Counted from the stretch's first letter, positions 1 to 6,480 are shown. The stretch: DNA of 12,178 nucleotides from Nanobdellota archaeon (GCA_030689875.1 JAUYHR010000044.1:1-12178), one strand, 5' to 3'. Notes: a model not told the origin generated them from the letters alone. Program-made: numbers and translations.

Positions 1-1
1 A

Positions 2-388
2 GAATTAGGTCTTCCTATTATAATACATTCGCGAAAAGCAGAAAAAGAATGCGTAGAGCTGTTGGAAAAATTAAATTATAATAAAATAATTATGCACTGC
101 TTTAGCGGAAATATGAACTTAGTTGATAAAATCATCAAAAATAATTGGTATCTTTCAATCCCCGCAAATGTCAAACACTCAGAACATTTTCAAAAGATAA
201 TTGAGATAACTCCAATTAAACAATTATTCTGCGAAACAGATTCGCCGTATCTTCATCCAGACAAAATTTTTCCAAATGAACCTGCAAATGTTCTTGAAAG
301 CTATAAAAAAATTTCAGAAATAAAAGCTCTGCCGTTAGTTGAAGTTGAAAGAATAATTGAAGAGAATTATAAAAGATTATTTGGATGA
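2..388 (+). CDS. TatD-family metal-dependent hydrolase/DNase, C-terminal part (5' end outside window)
   Basis: The open frame runs in from the window edge, so only about the last 128 residues are present and no start should be assigned here; the TTG at position 62 is internal. TatD-family proteins are TIM-barrel hydrolases of the amidohydrolase superfamily, and many act as metal-dependent DNases. Visible family motifs are a PIIIHSR segment with a metal-binding His, MHCFSG with the next His, and ETDSPYL, whose Asp is a metal ligand. The N-terminal HxH pair must lie before the window. The end (NYKRLFG) is the usual family terminus, so the 3' end looks intact. The stop lies about 10 bases before the first tRNA-derived repeat copy. 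Family assignment is strong; the exact substrate is unknown. Confidence 0.93.
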   Translation, partial: ELGLPIIIHSRKAEKECVELLEKLNYNKIIMHCFSGNMNLVDKIIKNNWYLSIPANVKHSEHFQKIIEITPIKQLFCETDSPYLHPDKIFPNEPANVLESYKKISEIKALPLVEVERIIEENYKRLFG

Positions 389-397
389 GTTTATAAA

Positions 398-408
398 AAA
401 TGCGCGAG
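398..408 (-). repeat. Detached copy of the tRNA-Gly acceptor 3' end
   Basis: The 11 bases AAATGCGCGAG are identical to 509-519, which covers the discriminator and acceptor 3' strand of tRNA-Gly. The two copies lie 111 bases apart and bracket the repeat core at 417-495. About eight bases further in, both copies also have TCGAAC, the T-loop sequence read on the plus strand. The T-stem between does not pair, so this is a partial or decayed tRNA 3' end, not a gene. Confidence 0.75.
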
Positions 409-416
409 ACCTCTCT

Positions 417-495
417 TCGAACCGAATGAAAACCAAGGTTTTCCTTTCGAAACCTTTCCTTTCCGTTTTAAAATATTTAGCCAACCTCGATGGAT
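417..495 (-). repeat. tRNA-3'-associated repeat, copy A (downstream of tRNA-Gly)
   Basis: Bases 417-446 are identical to 6111-6140 and 8144-8173. With copy B the similarity continues to about 495, broken by a few single-base gaps and substitutions. The core holds the inverted repeat GAAAACC-AA-GGTTTTC, a CTTTCGAAACC segment and a CCTTTCCG segment. On the minus strand it lies just past the 3' end of tRNA-Gly. No open reading frame is conserved between copies, so it is probably non-coding. It may be a small mobile element or a transcribed trailer. Confidence 0.85.
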
Positions 496-508
496 TTTAC
501 AAATCCAT
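490..508 (-). terminator. Hairpin just past the 3' end of tRNA-Gly
   Basis: ATGGATTT-TAC-AAATCCAT forms a perfect 8-bp stem with a 3-base loop, three bases beyond the tRNA discriminator. tRNA-Asp has a hairpin of the same size and loop in the same place (8385-8403), though its stem sequence differs. A role as terminator or 3'-processing structure is inferred; there is no strong T-run directly after it. Confidence 0.45.
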
Positions 509-511
509 AAA

Positions 512-636
512 TGCGCGAGCCGAGATTCGAACTCGGGTTACCTCGTCTTTGCTTTTCTATCTTCTCTAAAAGGAAAGACAGAACCTTGGTTCTTTCGCAT
601 TGGCAACGAGGCGTTCTACCGCTGAACTACTCACGC
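512..636 (-). tRNA. tRNA-Gly(GCC), with intron
   Basis: The mature tRNA folds fully. The acceptor is GCGTGAG/CTCGCGC with one T-G pair, the D-stem is GTTC/GAAC, the anticodon stem is CCTCG/CGAGG with loop TTGCCAA (anticodon GCC), and the T-arm is CCGAG-TTCGAAT-CTCGG. The discriminator is A and no CCA is encoded, so CCA must be added after transcription. A 54-base intron sits between bases 37 and 38, the usual archaeal place for splicing by the bulge-helix-bulge endonuclease. A TATA-like stretch lies about 29 bases upstream. The 3' flank carries repeat copy A. Confidence 0.96.
547..600 (-). other. Intron of tRNA-Gly(GCC)
   Basis: The 54-base insertion separates A37 from A38 of the anticodon loop. 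Removing it restores a perfect 5-bp stem and 7-base loop, which fixes the junctions. It contains the inverted repeat GAACC-TT-GGTTC, related to the AAAACC/GGTTTT inverted repeat in the downstream elements. The bulge-helix-bulge was not modelled in detail. Confidence 0.88.
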
Positions 637-658
637 ATATTCTTAACTAATAAATAAA

Positions 659-671
659 GGTTATTTAAAAA
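659..671 (-). promoter_or_regulatory. Candidate TATA box for tRNA-Gly
   Basis: On the minus strand this reads TTTTTAAATAACC, centred about 29 bases before the tRNA 5' end. That is right for transcription starting a few bases ahead of the mature end. Confidence 0.5.
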
Positions 672-935
672 TTTATTATTTAGAAATAAAAACTTCATTA
701 TTCCTGTATGGCTTTAGCCATTAACTCCCTGTTCTGAATCTAAGTGCTATCAAAAATAAAATTAAAATTTTGCCAAAATTTGGAAAAATAAAATTTATAG
801 CAGTTAAAGAAATTTTTAAAGATACAAATTATTAAACAGATAAATATATAAATCTCCGTTGGTAAAAATATTTAGCAACCAGCAAGAAATGACATAACAA
901 TGTATAAACTTGATAATAACAACAGAAACAAAAGA

Positions 936-943
936 TTTATAAA
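936..943 (+). promoter_or_regulatory. TATA box for the 966 gene cluster
   Basis: TTTATAAA ends 22 bases before the ATG at 966. A start site 24-26 bases downstream of its centre would fall at or next to the ATG, implying a leaderless transcript. No Shine-Dalgarno motif precedes the ATG, which fits. Confidence 0.6.
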
Positions 944-965
944 CCCCTTTTTCATGGATTAAATT

Positions 966-2504
966 ATGACAAACAAGACTTTAGAAAATAAGTTTTTAAA
1001 TAAAGCAAAAAAAATTTGGAATGGAGCAAAAAAAGTTGCTCTTGGAGCAAGTTTAATTGCAACGCCTTTAATTGCAAATGCTCAAGTTTCTACATTAACT
1101 GAAAAAGGAAGCGAAACAGCAACTAAAGTTTTGCAGAAAGATATGCTTAATGCTTATGATGTTCCCGGTTATATTATTATAGATAGAACTGAAGATGAAT
1201 CTGGAAAAGAAAAAACTTCTATAGAAACAGTAAGAGTTTATCCAACTTTCTCAACTATGAGAGGCAATAACGAACTTATTCCAAGATTAGTATATTCTCC
1301 CGTAAAAGCGCAAGTTGAAGGACAAGATGTTGATGTAATAAAATATCGTGCAGATGAAAAAGACAAAAAAAGCATTGAAGAGCTTTTTGCAAAAAAAGGA
1401 GAAGGTGGAGGAGTTATAACTCTTAACGCTACTGAAGCGCAAGCAGCAGGATTTCATACAATTATAACTGATAATGGAACTTTTGTTTATTTTCCTATTG
1501 ATTCAGCAAACACTTTAACTAATGAAGAAAAAGAAAAAATTAAAAAAGGAAAAAGAATCGGCGTTATTTTCCCGGCAGATGGAATGGTTATATATGAAGA
1601 CATTAAACCTCTAGATAGAACAGTAGAATATTTGGTAGGAAAACCTAATCAAGTTTTCCATCTTGACTTAAATGAAAATGAAATTATTGATCAAAAGCTT
1701 CATCAAGAAGGAATTGATGCATTAGATTCTTTAGGAAGAAAATATTTATCTTCTGAAAAAGCTGAAAGAATTTATTTAGATGGTAATTTGATTAAAGGAA
1801 AAGCTTATGACTTTAAAGACTTCGCATTTTTAAATGGAAAACAAGAAGATTCAAAAGAAAAAAACCCTTCAAACTTAAACGGAAGAATAAAAGTTGGAGC
1901 GGGAGTTACATTTCCAAATGGATTTGTTGGAGAACTTAACCCTCAAGTTCAACTTGGAAAAAAATCTTTTTTAGGCCCTTATGTTTCATTTTCAAATTCA
2001 TCAAAATCTCTTGAAAATATAACTCAAGAAGACGGATTCAGAGAAGTTGTTAGTGTTCCCGCAAAAATGTATTTTGTAAGCACAGGAACAGAAATAAAAG
2101 AAAATACTAAAACTACAAATGATCTTGGTGTAGGGTTGGCTTTTTCATATCTTGCTTCTCCAAATTTAGAAGCATTTGTTAAAGCGGGTTTTATTGGACA
2201 AGAAACAAAAAAAACAATGACTAGCTCAGGCGAAGAATATATGGAAATTGATGGAGTTAAAGATCAATCATCTGTGCAAAGTTATAATGAAACAAATAAT
2301 TCTACAGAAAGAAAAATGTCTGGATATGTTGGCGCTGGCGTAGAATATTCTCCTTTCGCTAAAAAAAATAATGCTTCAAAAAATCTTTCAGTTTATGGTG
2401 AATTTGGACATGTATTCGGAGAAAATTCAATGAACACGGGTTCATTAGGAATAAAATATACTTTAAGTAAATCAAATAAACAAGATACACAAGAACAAAA
2501 ATAA
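966..2504 (+). CDS. Secreted protein with beta-barrel-like C-terminal region
   Basis: Not recognised as a named family. Residues 20-39 look like a Sec signal peptide: a basic stretch, a hydrophobic core (VALGASLIATPLIA) and cleavage after A37-N38-A39, leaving Gln40. The N-region is unusually long. Residues 40-300 are a mixed, acidic, probably globular part. Residues 305-502 have a string of glycine- and aromatic-rich segments with alternating hydrophobic residues (for example IKVGAGVTF, LGVGLAFSYL, SGYVGAGVEYS, LSVYGEFGHVF, GSLGIKYTL), separated by polar loops. This is the texture of bacterial outer-membrane beta-barrels. It is unexpected if the host is a single-membrane archaeon. The protein could instead be a secreted beta-sandwich or toxin-like protein, or an acquired gene. 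It is first in a cluster, one base before the next start. Confidence 0.85.
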   Translation: MTNKTLENKFLNKAKKIWNGAKKVALGASLIATPLIANAQVSTLTEKGSETATKVLQKDMLNAYDVPGYIIIDRTEDESGKEKTSIETVRVYPTFSTMRGNNELIPRLVYSPVKAQVEGQDVDVIKYRADEKDKKSIEELFAKKGEGGGVITLNATEAQAAGFHTIITDNGTFVYFPIDSANTLTNEEKEKIKKGKRIGVIFPADGMVIYEDIKPLDRTVEYLVGKPNQVFHLDLNENEIIDQKLHQEGIDALDSLGRKYLSSEKAERIYLDGNLIKGKAYDFKDFAFLNGKQEDSKEKNPSNLNGRIKVGAGVTFPNGFVGELNPQVQLGKKSFLGPYVSFSNSSKSLENITQEDGFREVVSVPAKMYFVSTGTEIKENTKTTNDLGVGLAFSYLASPNLEAFVKAGFIGQETKKTMTSSGEEYMEIDGVKDQSSVQSYNETNNSTERKMSGYVGAGVEYSPFAKKNNASKNLSVYGEFGHVFGENSMNTGSLGIKYTLSKSNKQDTQEQK

Positions 2505-2505
2505 A

Positions 2506-3876
2506 ATGAAAACTAAAAATATATTTGGCGCAATTTTTGGAATAGTTTTTTTCTTAGCTCTTGCTTCAATGGTTTCTGCAGGAATTTGGTTTGATTTTGA
2601 ATCAGACCCAAGCGCAAGTTCAATGACCGTTCCTCAAGGAGCCCAGCTTAATCTTGTAATGACTGCCTCTTCACATAATAATATAGTTGTCTCTTCAGAA
2701 AAACTTGAAGCAGTAGGAGTAGGGACACTTCAATCATGGAATGAACCGGGATCACAATTCGGCTCTACACATTTATGGACTAAAACTCATACTTTAGACA
2801 CAAACATTCTCGGTCCAGGAACTTTCACGCTTAGATTTTCAGCTCAGACAAGCGCAGGATTAGAAAGCGCAGATTTAACATTAATAGTAAATCCAGTAGA
2901 CACAACTTCTCCGGTAATTACTATTTTAGGAACTAATCCAATAACTATTGCTCTTGGAAGCGTTTACACTGACGCTGGCGCAACCGCATTAGACAATCTT
3001 GACGGAGTTATAACTTCACAAATTTCAGTTGTAAATAATGTTAATACTGCTGTTTTAGGAACATACACAGTAACTTATAGCGTTTCAGATTTAGCTGGAA
3101 ATTTAGGAACTGCAATAAGAACAGTAATAGTTTCTATAAGCGCAGACACAACTGCTCCAACACTAACAATCTCAAGTCCTATAAATGGACAAACTTACAC
3201 AACTGCTCCAACTAATATTACTTATGTTCCAACTGACGTAAACTTAAATAAATGCTGGTATTCTTTAGATGGCGGAGTTACAAACTCTACTGCAGTATCT
3301 TGTAATAACGGAATATCAAATTTATTTTCAGGTTTAGTTCCTGTTCAAGGTTCAAACACCTGGAATGTTTGGGCAAACGACACTGCCGGAAATTTAGGAA
3401 ATGCTTTAGTTACATTCACTGTAAATGATTTAACAGCTCCGGTAATTACTGCTGTCAGCCCGCTAAACAATGAAACATTAGATGACACCGACGTTACATT
3501 CAAAGTTTCTACAAATGAAGACGCTGTTTTAAAATACAGTCTTGATGGCGCAGCAAATGTAACAATGACAAAAACCTCAAACTTTGAATTTTGGTCAGCT
3601 TTGTTAGACCTTGACGACGACGAAGAATACACAGTTGTTTACACTGCAACAGACGTAATGGGAAACACAGCAAGTTTAACAATCAAATTTAATATTGATG
3701 AAGACGCTTCAGACAATGCAGTTGATGATACTTTCTTCAGTACAGAAGACGATGATGAAGGAATTACAATAGAACCTGCAATTGATTTAACAGACGAAGA
3801 AGGAAAATCATTAAACTGGTGGCAAAGATTCATCAACTGGCTTGCACGATTATTTGGATTAGAAGAAGTTTATTAG
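2506..3876 (+). CDS. Secreted Ig-like multidomain surface protein with amphipathic C-terminal helix
   Basis: A signal peptide (hydrophobic FGAIFGIVFFLALASM) ends at V23-S24-A25. Four beta-sandwich units follow: about 26-130; 132-210, which matches the DUF5011/HYR-type Ig-like pattern (SPVITILG, a YTDAGA-like step, then YTVTYSVSDLAGN); 213-307, with Cys250 and Cys266 that could form a disulfide; and 309-398, ending ATDVMGNTASLTIKF. An acidic linker (398-432) leads to a C-terminal segment, SLNWWQRFINWLARLFG, strongly amphipathic and Trp-rich. No transmembrane helix is seen, so this tail may attach the protein to a membrane or a partner. The start lies one base after the previous stop, so co-translation is likely. 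Probably an adhesin or surface-layer component; the exact role is unknown. Confidence 0.9.
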   Translation: MKTKNIFGAIFGIVFFLALASMVSAGIWFDFESDPSASSMTVPQGAQLNLVMTASSHNNIVVSSEKLEAVGVGTLQSWNEPGSQFGSTHLWTKTHTLDTNILGPGTFTLRFSAQTSAGLESADLTLIVNPVDTTSPVITILGTNPITIALGSVYTDAGATALDNLDGVITSQISVVNNVNTAVLGTYTVTYSVSDLAGNLGTAIRTVIVSISADTTAPTLTISSPINGQTYTTAPTNITYVPTDVNLNKCWYSLDGGVTNSTAVSCNNGISNLFSGLVPVQGSNTWNVWANDTAGNLGNALVTFTVNDLTAPVITAVSPLNNETLDDTDVTFKVSTNEDAVLKYSLDGAANVTMTKTSNFEFWSALLDLDDDEEYTVVYTATDVMGNTASLTIKFNIDEDASDNAVDDTFFSTEDDDEGITIEPAIDLTDEEGKSLNWWQRFINWLARLFGLEEVY

Positions 3877-3879
3877 GAG
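3875..3879 (+). promoter_or_regulatory. Shine-Dalgarno site overlapping the upstream stop
   Basis: AGGAG overlaps the TAG stop of the Ig-like gene and sits 9 bases before the ATG at 3889. It supports that start and suggests the small cysteine gene is translated from the same message. Confidence 0.7.
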
Positions 3880-3888
3880 TTTTCTAAA

Positions 3889-4104
3889 ATGACAGATAAA
3901 ATTAATTATTTATTTTGTCCTCTTGCAAAGAATTGTGAAGTTTATTCTAAATGGAAAGTTAATCTTTCTGTTGCGGGATATGATACGATTATTTATGGAA
4001 TAAAAAACTATGCATGTTTAGCAATTGGATTAAATAAGACCGATAATCAAAATAATAAAGCTGAATGCGCACTAATTAAATTATTAAATCAAACAAAAAA
4101 ATAA
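3889..4104 (+). CDS. Small four-cysteine protein, unknown function
   Basis: The 71-residue protein has no signal peptide or membrane helix. Its four cysteines (C10, C16, C43, C60) follow the pattern C-P-x4-C ... Y-A-C ... E-C, compatible with a zinc or iron-sulfur site, but metal binding is only inferred. It is probably cytoplasmic, unlike its three neighbours. A good AGGAG ribosome site and tight spacing (12 bases after the upstream stop, 3 bases before the next start) support it as a real gene. No named family was recognised. Confidence 0.82.
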   Translation: MTDKINYLFCPLAKNCEVYSKWKVNLSVAGYDTIIYGIKNYACLAIGLNKTDNQNNKAECALIKLLNQTKK

Positions 4105-4107
4105 AAA

Positions 4108-4572
4108 ATGAAAAACCTCATTTCAACTTTATTTCTTGCAGGAAGTTTGATTATTAGTTCTTGCGGAGAAAATAAAGAAGCAAAAGTGGAAGAAAAATCT
4201 GAATTAAAAAAATATAATGAAGTGAATAAATCTCTTCACGAAGATTTTATGAATTTCTGCAATGAACATCCGGATAAAAAAGAATATGCCGGATCGGTAT
4301 ACAAAATTGATTTTCCCGATAAGAATTATTCTATAATTTTTGAAGAAAATAGATCTTTTTTGGAGATTAATGCAGACACAAATTTCCGGGATAGTAAAGG
4401 AGATGGATTAGACAATAAATCTTCAGATTTGTATTCTTTTAGAAATAAAGATGGCGTTATAGAAGTCCAATATATTAAATCCCTTTCTCCAGAAGAACAA
4501 TTATCAGTTGCAAAACAATATACTGCTTTTAAAGGAAAAATAATGCATGAAGCAAAGTATAAAACTTATTAG
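4108..4572 (+). CDS. Lipoprotein-like secreted protein
   Basis: The N-terminus (MKNLISTLFLAGSLIISSC) has a short hydrophobic core and a lipobox-like I16-S17-S18-C19, as in lipoproteins whose cysteine is lipid-modified. The following residues are charged and flexible. Around D90-D102 is a D-x-N-x-x-D-x-K-x-D-G-x-x-D stretch that resembles the calcium-binding loops of EF-hand or thrombospondin type-3 repeats. No enzyme motif is visible. It starts 3 bases after the previous stop without a clear Shine-Dalgarno, so translation is probably coupled. A bacterial-style lipobox is noteworthy in an archaeon, though lipobox proteins are known in some archaea. Function unknown. Confidence 0.82.
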   Translation: MKNLISTLFLAGSLIISSCGENKEAKVEEKSELKKYNEVNKSLHEDFMNFCNEHPDKKEYAGSVYKIDFPDKNYSIIFEENRSFLEINADTNFRDSKGDGLDNKSSDLYSFRNKDGVIEVQYIKSLSPEEQLSVAKQYTAFKGKIMHEAKYKTY

Positions 4573-4604
4573 AGATAAAATCATTATTAACATTAATAGA
4601 AATC

Positions 4605-4614
4605 TTTAAATATA
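4605..4614 (+). promoter_or_regulatory. TATA box for the 4634 gene
   Basis: TTTAAATATA ends 19 bases before the ATG at 4634, in the 61-base gap after the previous gene. It indicates a separate, nearly leaderless transcript. Confidence 0.6.
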
Positions 4615-4633
4615 ACACTCTTTTCAATTTAAA

Positions 4634-6016
4634 ATGAGAAAATCTTTATCTTTTAGCTTAATCTTAATTTTAGTATTATTGTTCCTGCCGTTAATTTCAG
4701 CAGTTAATTTGGAAATTCAAAAAGAAAGTTCAGATGAAGTTATGATTATTGATTTGAACAAGCCTGCTGTTTTTGATTTATCTATAAAAAATAACGGACC
4801 CACCGACGAGTTTATGATTTACACTTTTTTTGGCTCTGGCTCTCTTCCAAAAGAAAAATTCACAATCACCTCAGGACAGACAAAAAAAATTCAGTTTATA
4901 GTTTCCCCCCCATACGACGTTGCAAGAACAGGACCAGTAGTCTTTGATTATTTTATTCAAGATTCAGACAACTCCGAATATAAAAGCGCATTGAATGTAA
5001 AAGTAATAAACTTAAACGAGGCGTTTGAAATAGGCTCAGCAGATTTTGACCCTGAATCAAGCTCCGTGGAAATTTATATTAAAAATAAAATAAATTTTGA
5101 TTTTGAAAACCTGGACGCAGAATTCTCATCTAATTTTTTTACTCTTGATAAATCATTTTCATTAGCTTCAAAAGAAACAAAACAATTTGAAATAACTCTT
5201 GACAAAGAAAAATTCAAACAGCTTACAGCAGGGTTTTACACTCTCACAGCAGGAATAACTGCAGAAGATAAAACTGCAAATATTGACGGAGTTATGAAAT
5301 TCGCAGAAAAAAAATCAATAACAACCGAGACTGAAAAGCAGGGTTTTTTTGTAAGCGCAACTACAATTACTAAATCCAATAATGGAAATCTTCCTGAAAT
5401 TGTGCAGACAACTGTTCAGAAAAATATAATCTCAAGACTTTTTACTTCGGTAAATCCACAGCCGGATAATGTTGAAAGAAACAACTCTAAAATATTTTAT
5501 TCCTGGAACAGAGAATTAAAACCTGGAGAATCTTTAGCGGTTAAAATCCAGACAAACTGGTTTCTTCCTCTGATTTTTATTATTTTAATTGTTGCAATTG
5601 TTATTTTTGTAAAAGAATATGTAAAAACTGATTTGAAAATAAAAAAAAGAGTAACTTTTGTAAAATCAAAAGGCGGAGAATTTGCATTAAAAGTTTCTTT
5701 GCTTATTGATGCAAGAAAGCAGATAGAAAACCTGCTCATAGTTGAAAGAATCCCGCCAATATTAAGTTTATATAAAAAAGTTTTTGGAAGAGAGGTTCCA
5801 ACAAGAATTGACGAGAAAAGCAAAAAAATAGAATGGCAGTTTAAAAGATTAGAAGCTGGGGAAAAAAGGATGATTAATTATGTAATTTATTCAAGGTTGG
5901 GAATTTTAGGAAAATTCGCGCTTCCAAGAACTGCGGGATTTTATGAAAGAGATGGAAAACTTCATGAAGCTTCATCAAATCAAGCTTTCTTTTTGACGGA
6001 GCAGAAGGGCGGATGA
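4634..6016 (+). CDS. Single-pass membrane protein with external Ig/CARDB-like part and internal beta-rich domain
   Basis: A signal peptide at residues 1-23 (LSFSLILILVLLFLPLISA) is followed by about 285 external residues. These hold at least two beta-sandwich units: one near 25-127, with the FDLSIKNNGPTDEFMIY pattern typical of CARDB/NEW-like folds, and one near 130-225. A transmembrane helix lies at about 309-327 (WFLPLIFIILIVAIVIFV). The cytoplasmic region 335-458 has a pattern like an internal DUF11-type repeat: hydrophobic strands, an IVERIPPILSLY segment, then IEWQFKRLEAGEKRMINYVIY and a final SSNQAFF. Such proteins are common in DPANN and Euryarchaeota as anonymous surface proteins. A role in surface structure or sensing is inferred. 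No catalytic motif was seen. Confidence 0.88.
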   Translation: MRKSLSFSLILILVLLFLPLISAVNLEIQKESSDEVMIIDLNKPAVFDLSIKNNGPTDEFMIYTFFGSGSLPKEKFTITSGQTKKIQFIVSPPYDVARTGPVVFDYFIQDSDNSEYKSALNVKVINLNEAFEIGSADFDPESSSVEIYIKNKINFDFENLDAEFSSNFFTLDKSFSLASKETKQFEITLDKEKFKQLTAGFYTLTAGITAEDKTANIDGVMKFAEKKSITTETEKQGFFVSATTITKSNNGNLPEIVQTTVQKNIISRLFTSVNPQPDNVERNNSKIFYSWNRELKPGESLAVKIQTNWFLPLIFIILIVAIVIFVKEYVKTDLKIKKRVTFVKSKGGEFALKVSLLIDARKQIENLLIVERIPPILSLYKKVFGREVPTRIDEKSKKIEWQFKRLEAGEKRMINYVIYSRLGILGKFALPRTAGFYERDGKLHEASSNQAFFLTEQKGG

Positions 6017-6095
6017 TAAAAAATTTAATTTTTGAATATTTATAATCTTCAAAAATCCAAAAAACGAGTTTATTCTTAAATATTTTGATAAAAAA

Positions 6096-6103
6096 ATCCC
6101 CCC
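6096..6103 (-). repeat. Detached copy of the tRNA-Tyr acceptor 3' end
   Basis: ATCCCCCC repeats bases 6239-6246, the acceptor end of tRNA-Tyr, 143 bases away. TCGAAC follows 7 bases later, nearly the spacing of the T-loop in the real tRNA. Alone this match is short; it gains weight because the other two tRNAs show the same arrangement. Confidence 0.65.
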
Positions 6104-6110
6104 GTTTTCA

Positions 6111-6188
6111 TCGAACCGAATGAAAACCAAGGTTTTCCTTTCGAAACCTTTTCCTTTCCGCTTTTAAATAATTCGCCATCCTTGATGG
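6111..6188 (-). repeat. tRNA-3'-associated repeat, copy B (downstream of tRNA-Tyr)
   Basis: This copy matches copy A over about 78 bases, including the identical first 30. It then continues through a CTTTTAAATAATT segment to CCATCCTTGATGG. Its far end, CGAATACATTTT at 6219-6230, is shared with copy C at 8180-8191, where it again borders a tRNA-like acceptor copy. That suggests where the element's right boundary lies. Confidence 0.85.
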
Positions 6189-6230
6189 AAAATGTATTCT
6201 TATTCTTTCCTATATTCACGAATACATTTT
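6189..6230 (-). repeat. Inverted repeat before the tRNA-Tyr 3' end
   Basis: AAAATGTATTC (6189-6199) and GAATACATTTT (6220-6230) form a perfect 11-bp inverted repeat around a 20-base spacer, nine bases from the tRNA 3' end. It could fold in the tRNA trailer as a terminator, or be an end of the repeat element. Confidence 0.6.
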
Positions 6231-6239
6231 AAAAATTCA

Positions 6240-6379
6240 TCCCCCCACCAAGAATCGAACTTGGGATCTCCCGGGTTCTGTTGAACCTTTGGCTTTTAGG
6301 GTTTCATTTAATTTCCTGAATGGAATATCCACCTTAGTTATCTACAGCCAGGCGCTCTAAGCCACTGAGCTATGGAGGG
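6240..6379 (-). tRNA. tRNA-Tyr(GTA), with intron
   Basis: The acceptor is CCCTCCA/TGGGGGG with discriminator A. The C1-G72 pair is the archaeal/eukaryal tyrosine identity element. The D-stem is GCTC/GAGC, the anticodon stem is CCTGG/CCGGG (one T-G pair), the anticodon is GTA, and the T-arm is CCAAG-TTCGATT-CTTGG. No CCA is encoded. A 66-base intron lies at the canonical 37/38 site, which leaves C at position 38; a junction shifted by one base would give A38 instead. Upstream lies a structured region that may be co-transcribed. Confidence 0.95.
6276..6341 (-). other. Intron of tRNA-Tyr(GTA)
   Basis: The intron is 66 bases if cut after G37. On the minus strand its 3' end forms a small hairpin, GGTTC-AACA-GAACC, that spans the splice junction. 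This is the sort of local helix needed near an archaeal splice site. The exact junction is uncertain by one base. Confidence 0.82.
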
Positions 6380-6398
6380 ATTAATATCTTCGAATTCT

Positions 6399-6464
6399 CC
6401 CGCTATTCTTCAAGTTATTCGTTTAGAATAACTAACAACTCCCTGATGTTTTAGACATAGCGGG
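6399..6464 (-). ncRNA. Candidate structured small RNA or leader upstream of tRNA-Tyr
   Basis: A perfect 8-bp inverted repeat, CCCGCTAT/ATAGCGGG, closes the 66-base segment. Inside is a second perfect hairpin, AGTTATTC-GTTTA-GAATAACT (6413-6433), and a weaker one, ATGT/ACAT. A TATA-like box at 6481-6490 (minus strand) would place the transcription start close to 6460-6465, at the edge of the outer stem. So the structure may be the 5' part of the tRNA-Tyr transcript or a separate small RNA. It does not match box C/D motifs, and no convincing H/ACA pocket was seen. The family is unknown. Confidence 0.5.
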
Positions 6465-6480
6465 TTTTCGAATTAATAGA

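Larger units (their letters stand above)
637..965. other. Non-coding stretch between tRNA-Gly and the secreted-protein cluster
   Basis: No gene is supported here. The stretch holds the tRNA-Gly promoter and a perfect hairpin ATGGCT-TT-AGCCAT at 708-721. Beside the hairpin, AACTCCCTG at 723-731 is shared with the structured region near tRNA-Tyr. There is also a small palindrome CCAAA-A-TTTGG at 773-783, a possible extra TATA box around 842-853, and the main TATA box of the next gene at 936-943. The rest is AT-rich without a clear pattern. Confidence 0.6.
6017..6239. other. Non-coding gap between the membrane-protein gene and tRNA-Tyr
   Basis: Just past the stop is an AAAAAATTTAATTTTT stretch that could end the upstream transcript. 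The rest is the detached tRNA-Tyr acceptor copy, repeat copy B and an inverted repeat up to the tRNA. No gene is supported. Confidence 0.6.

Noticed and set aside
398..519. Classical integrated plasmid or virus bounded by attL and attR in tRNA-Gly
   Set aside because: Only about 110 bases lie between the duplicated ends, there is no integrase, and the same body occurs at two other tRNAs with different ends.
357..569. Plus-strand open frame of 70 codons
   Set aside because: It overlaps the TatD stop, the repeat copy and the tRNA-Gly gene; it has no ribosome site and its composition follows those non-coding features.
3345..3836. Two minus-strand open frames inside the Ig-like gene
   Set aside because: They are Ser/Val-rich shadows of a real gene with signal peptide, domains and operon spacing; no starts or promoters support them.
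5497..5823. Minus-strand open frame inside the membrane-protein gene
   Set aside because: Antisense shadow; the plus frame has a signal peptide, a membrane helix and a promoter.
6399..6464. Box C/D or H/ACA guide RNA
   Set aside because: No C (RTGATGA) or D (CTGA) boxes at proper places, and the internal loop is too lopsided and the ACA box unclear for a standard H/ACA guide.
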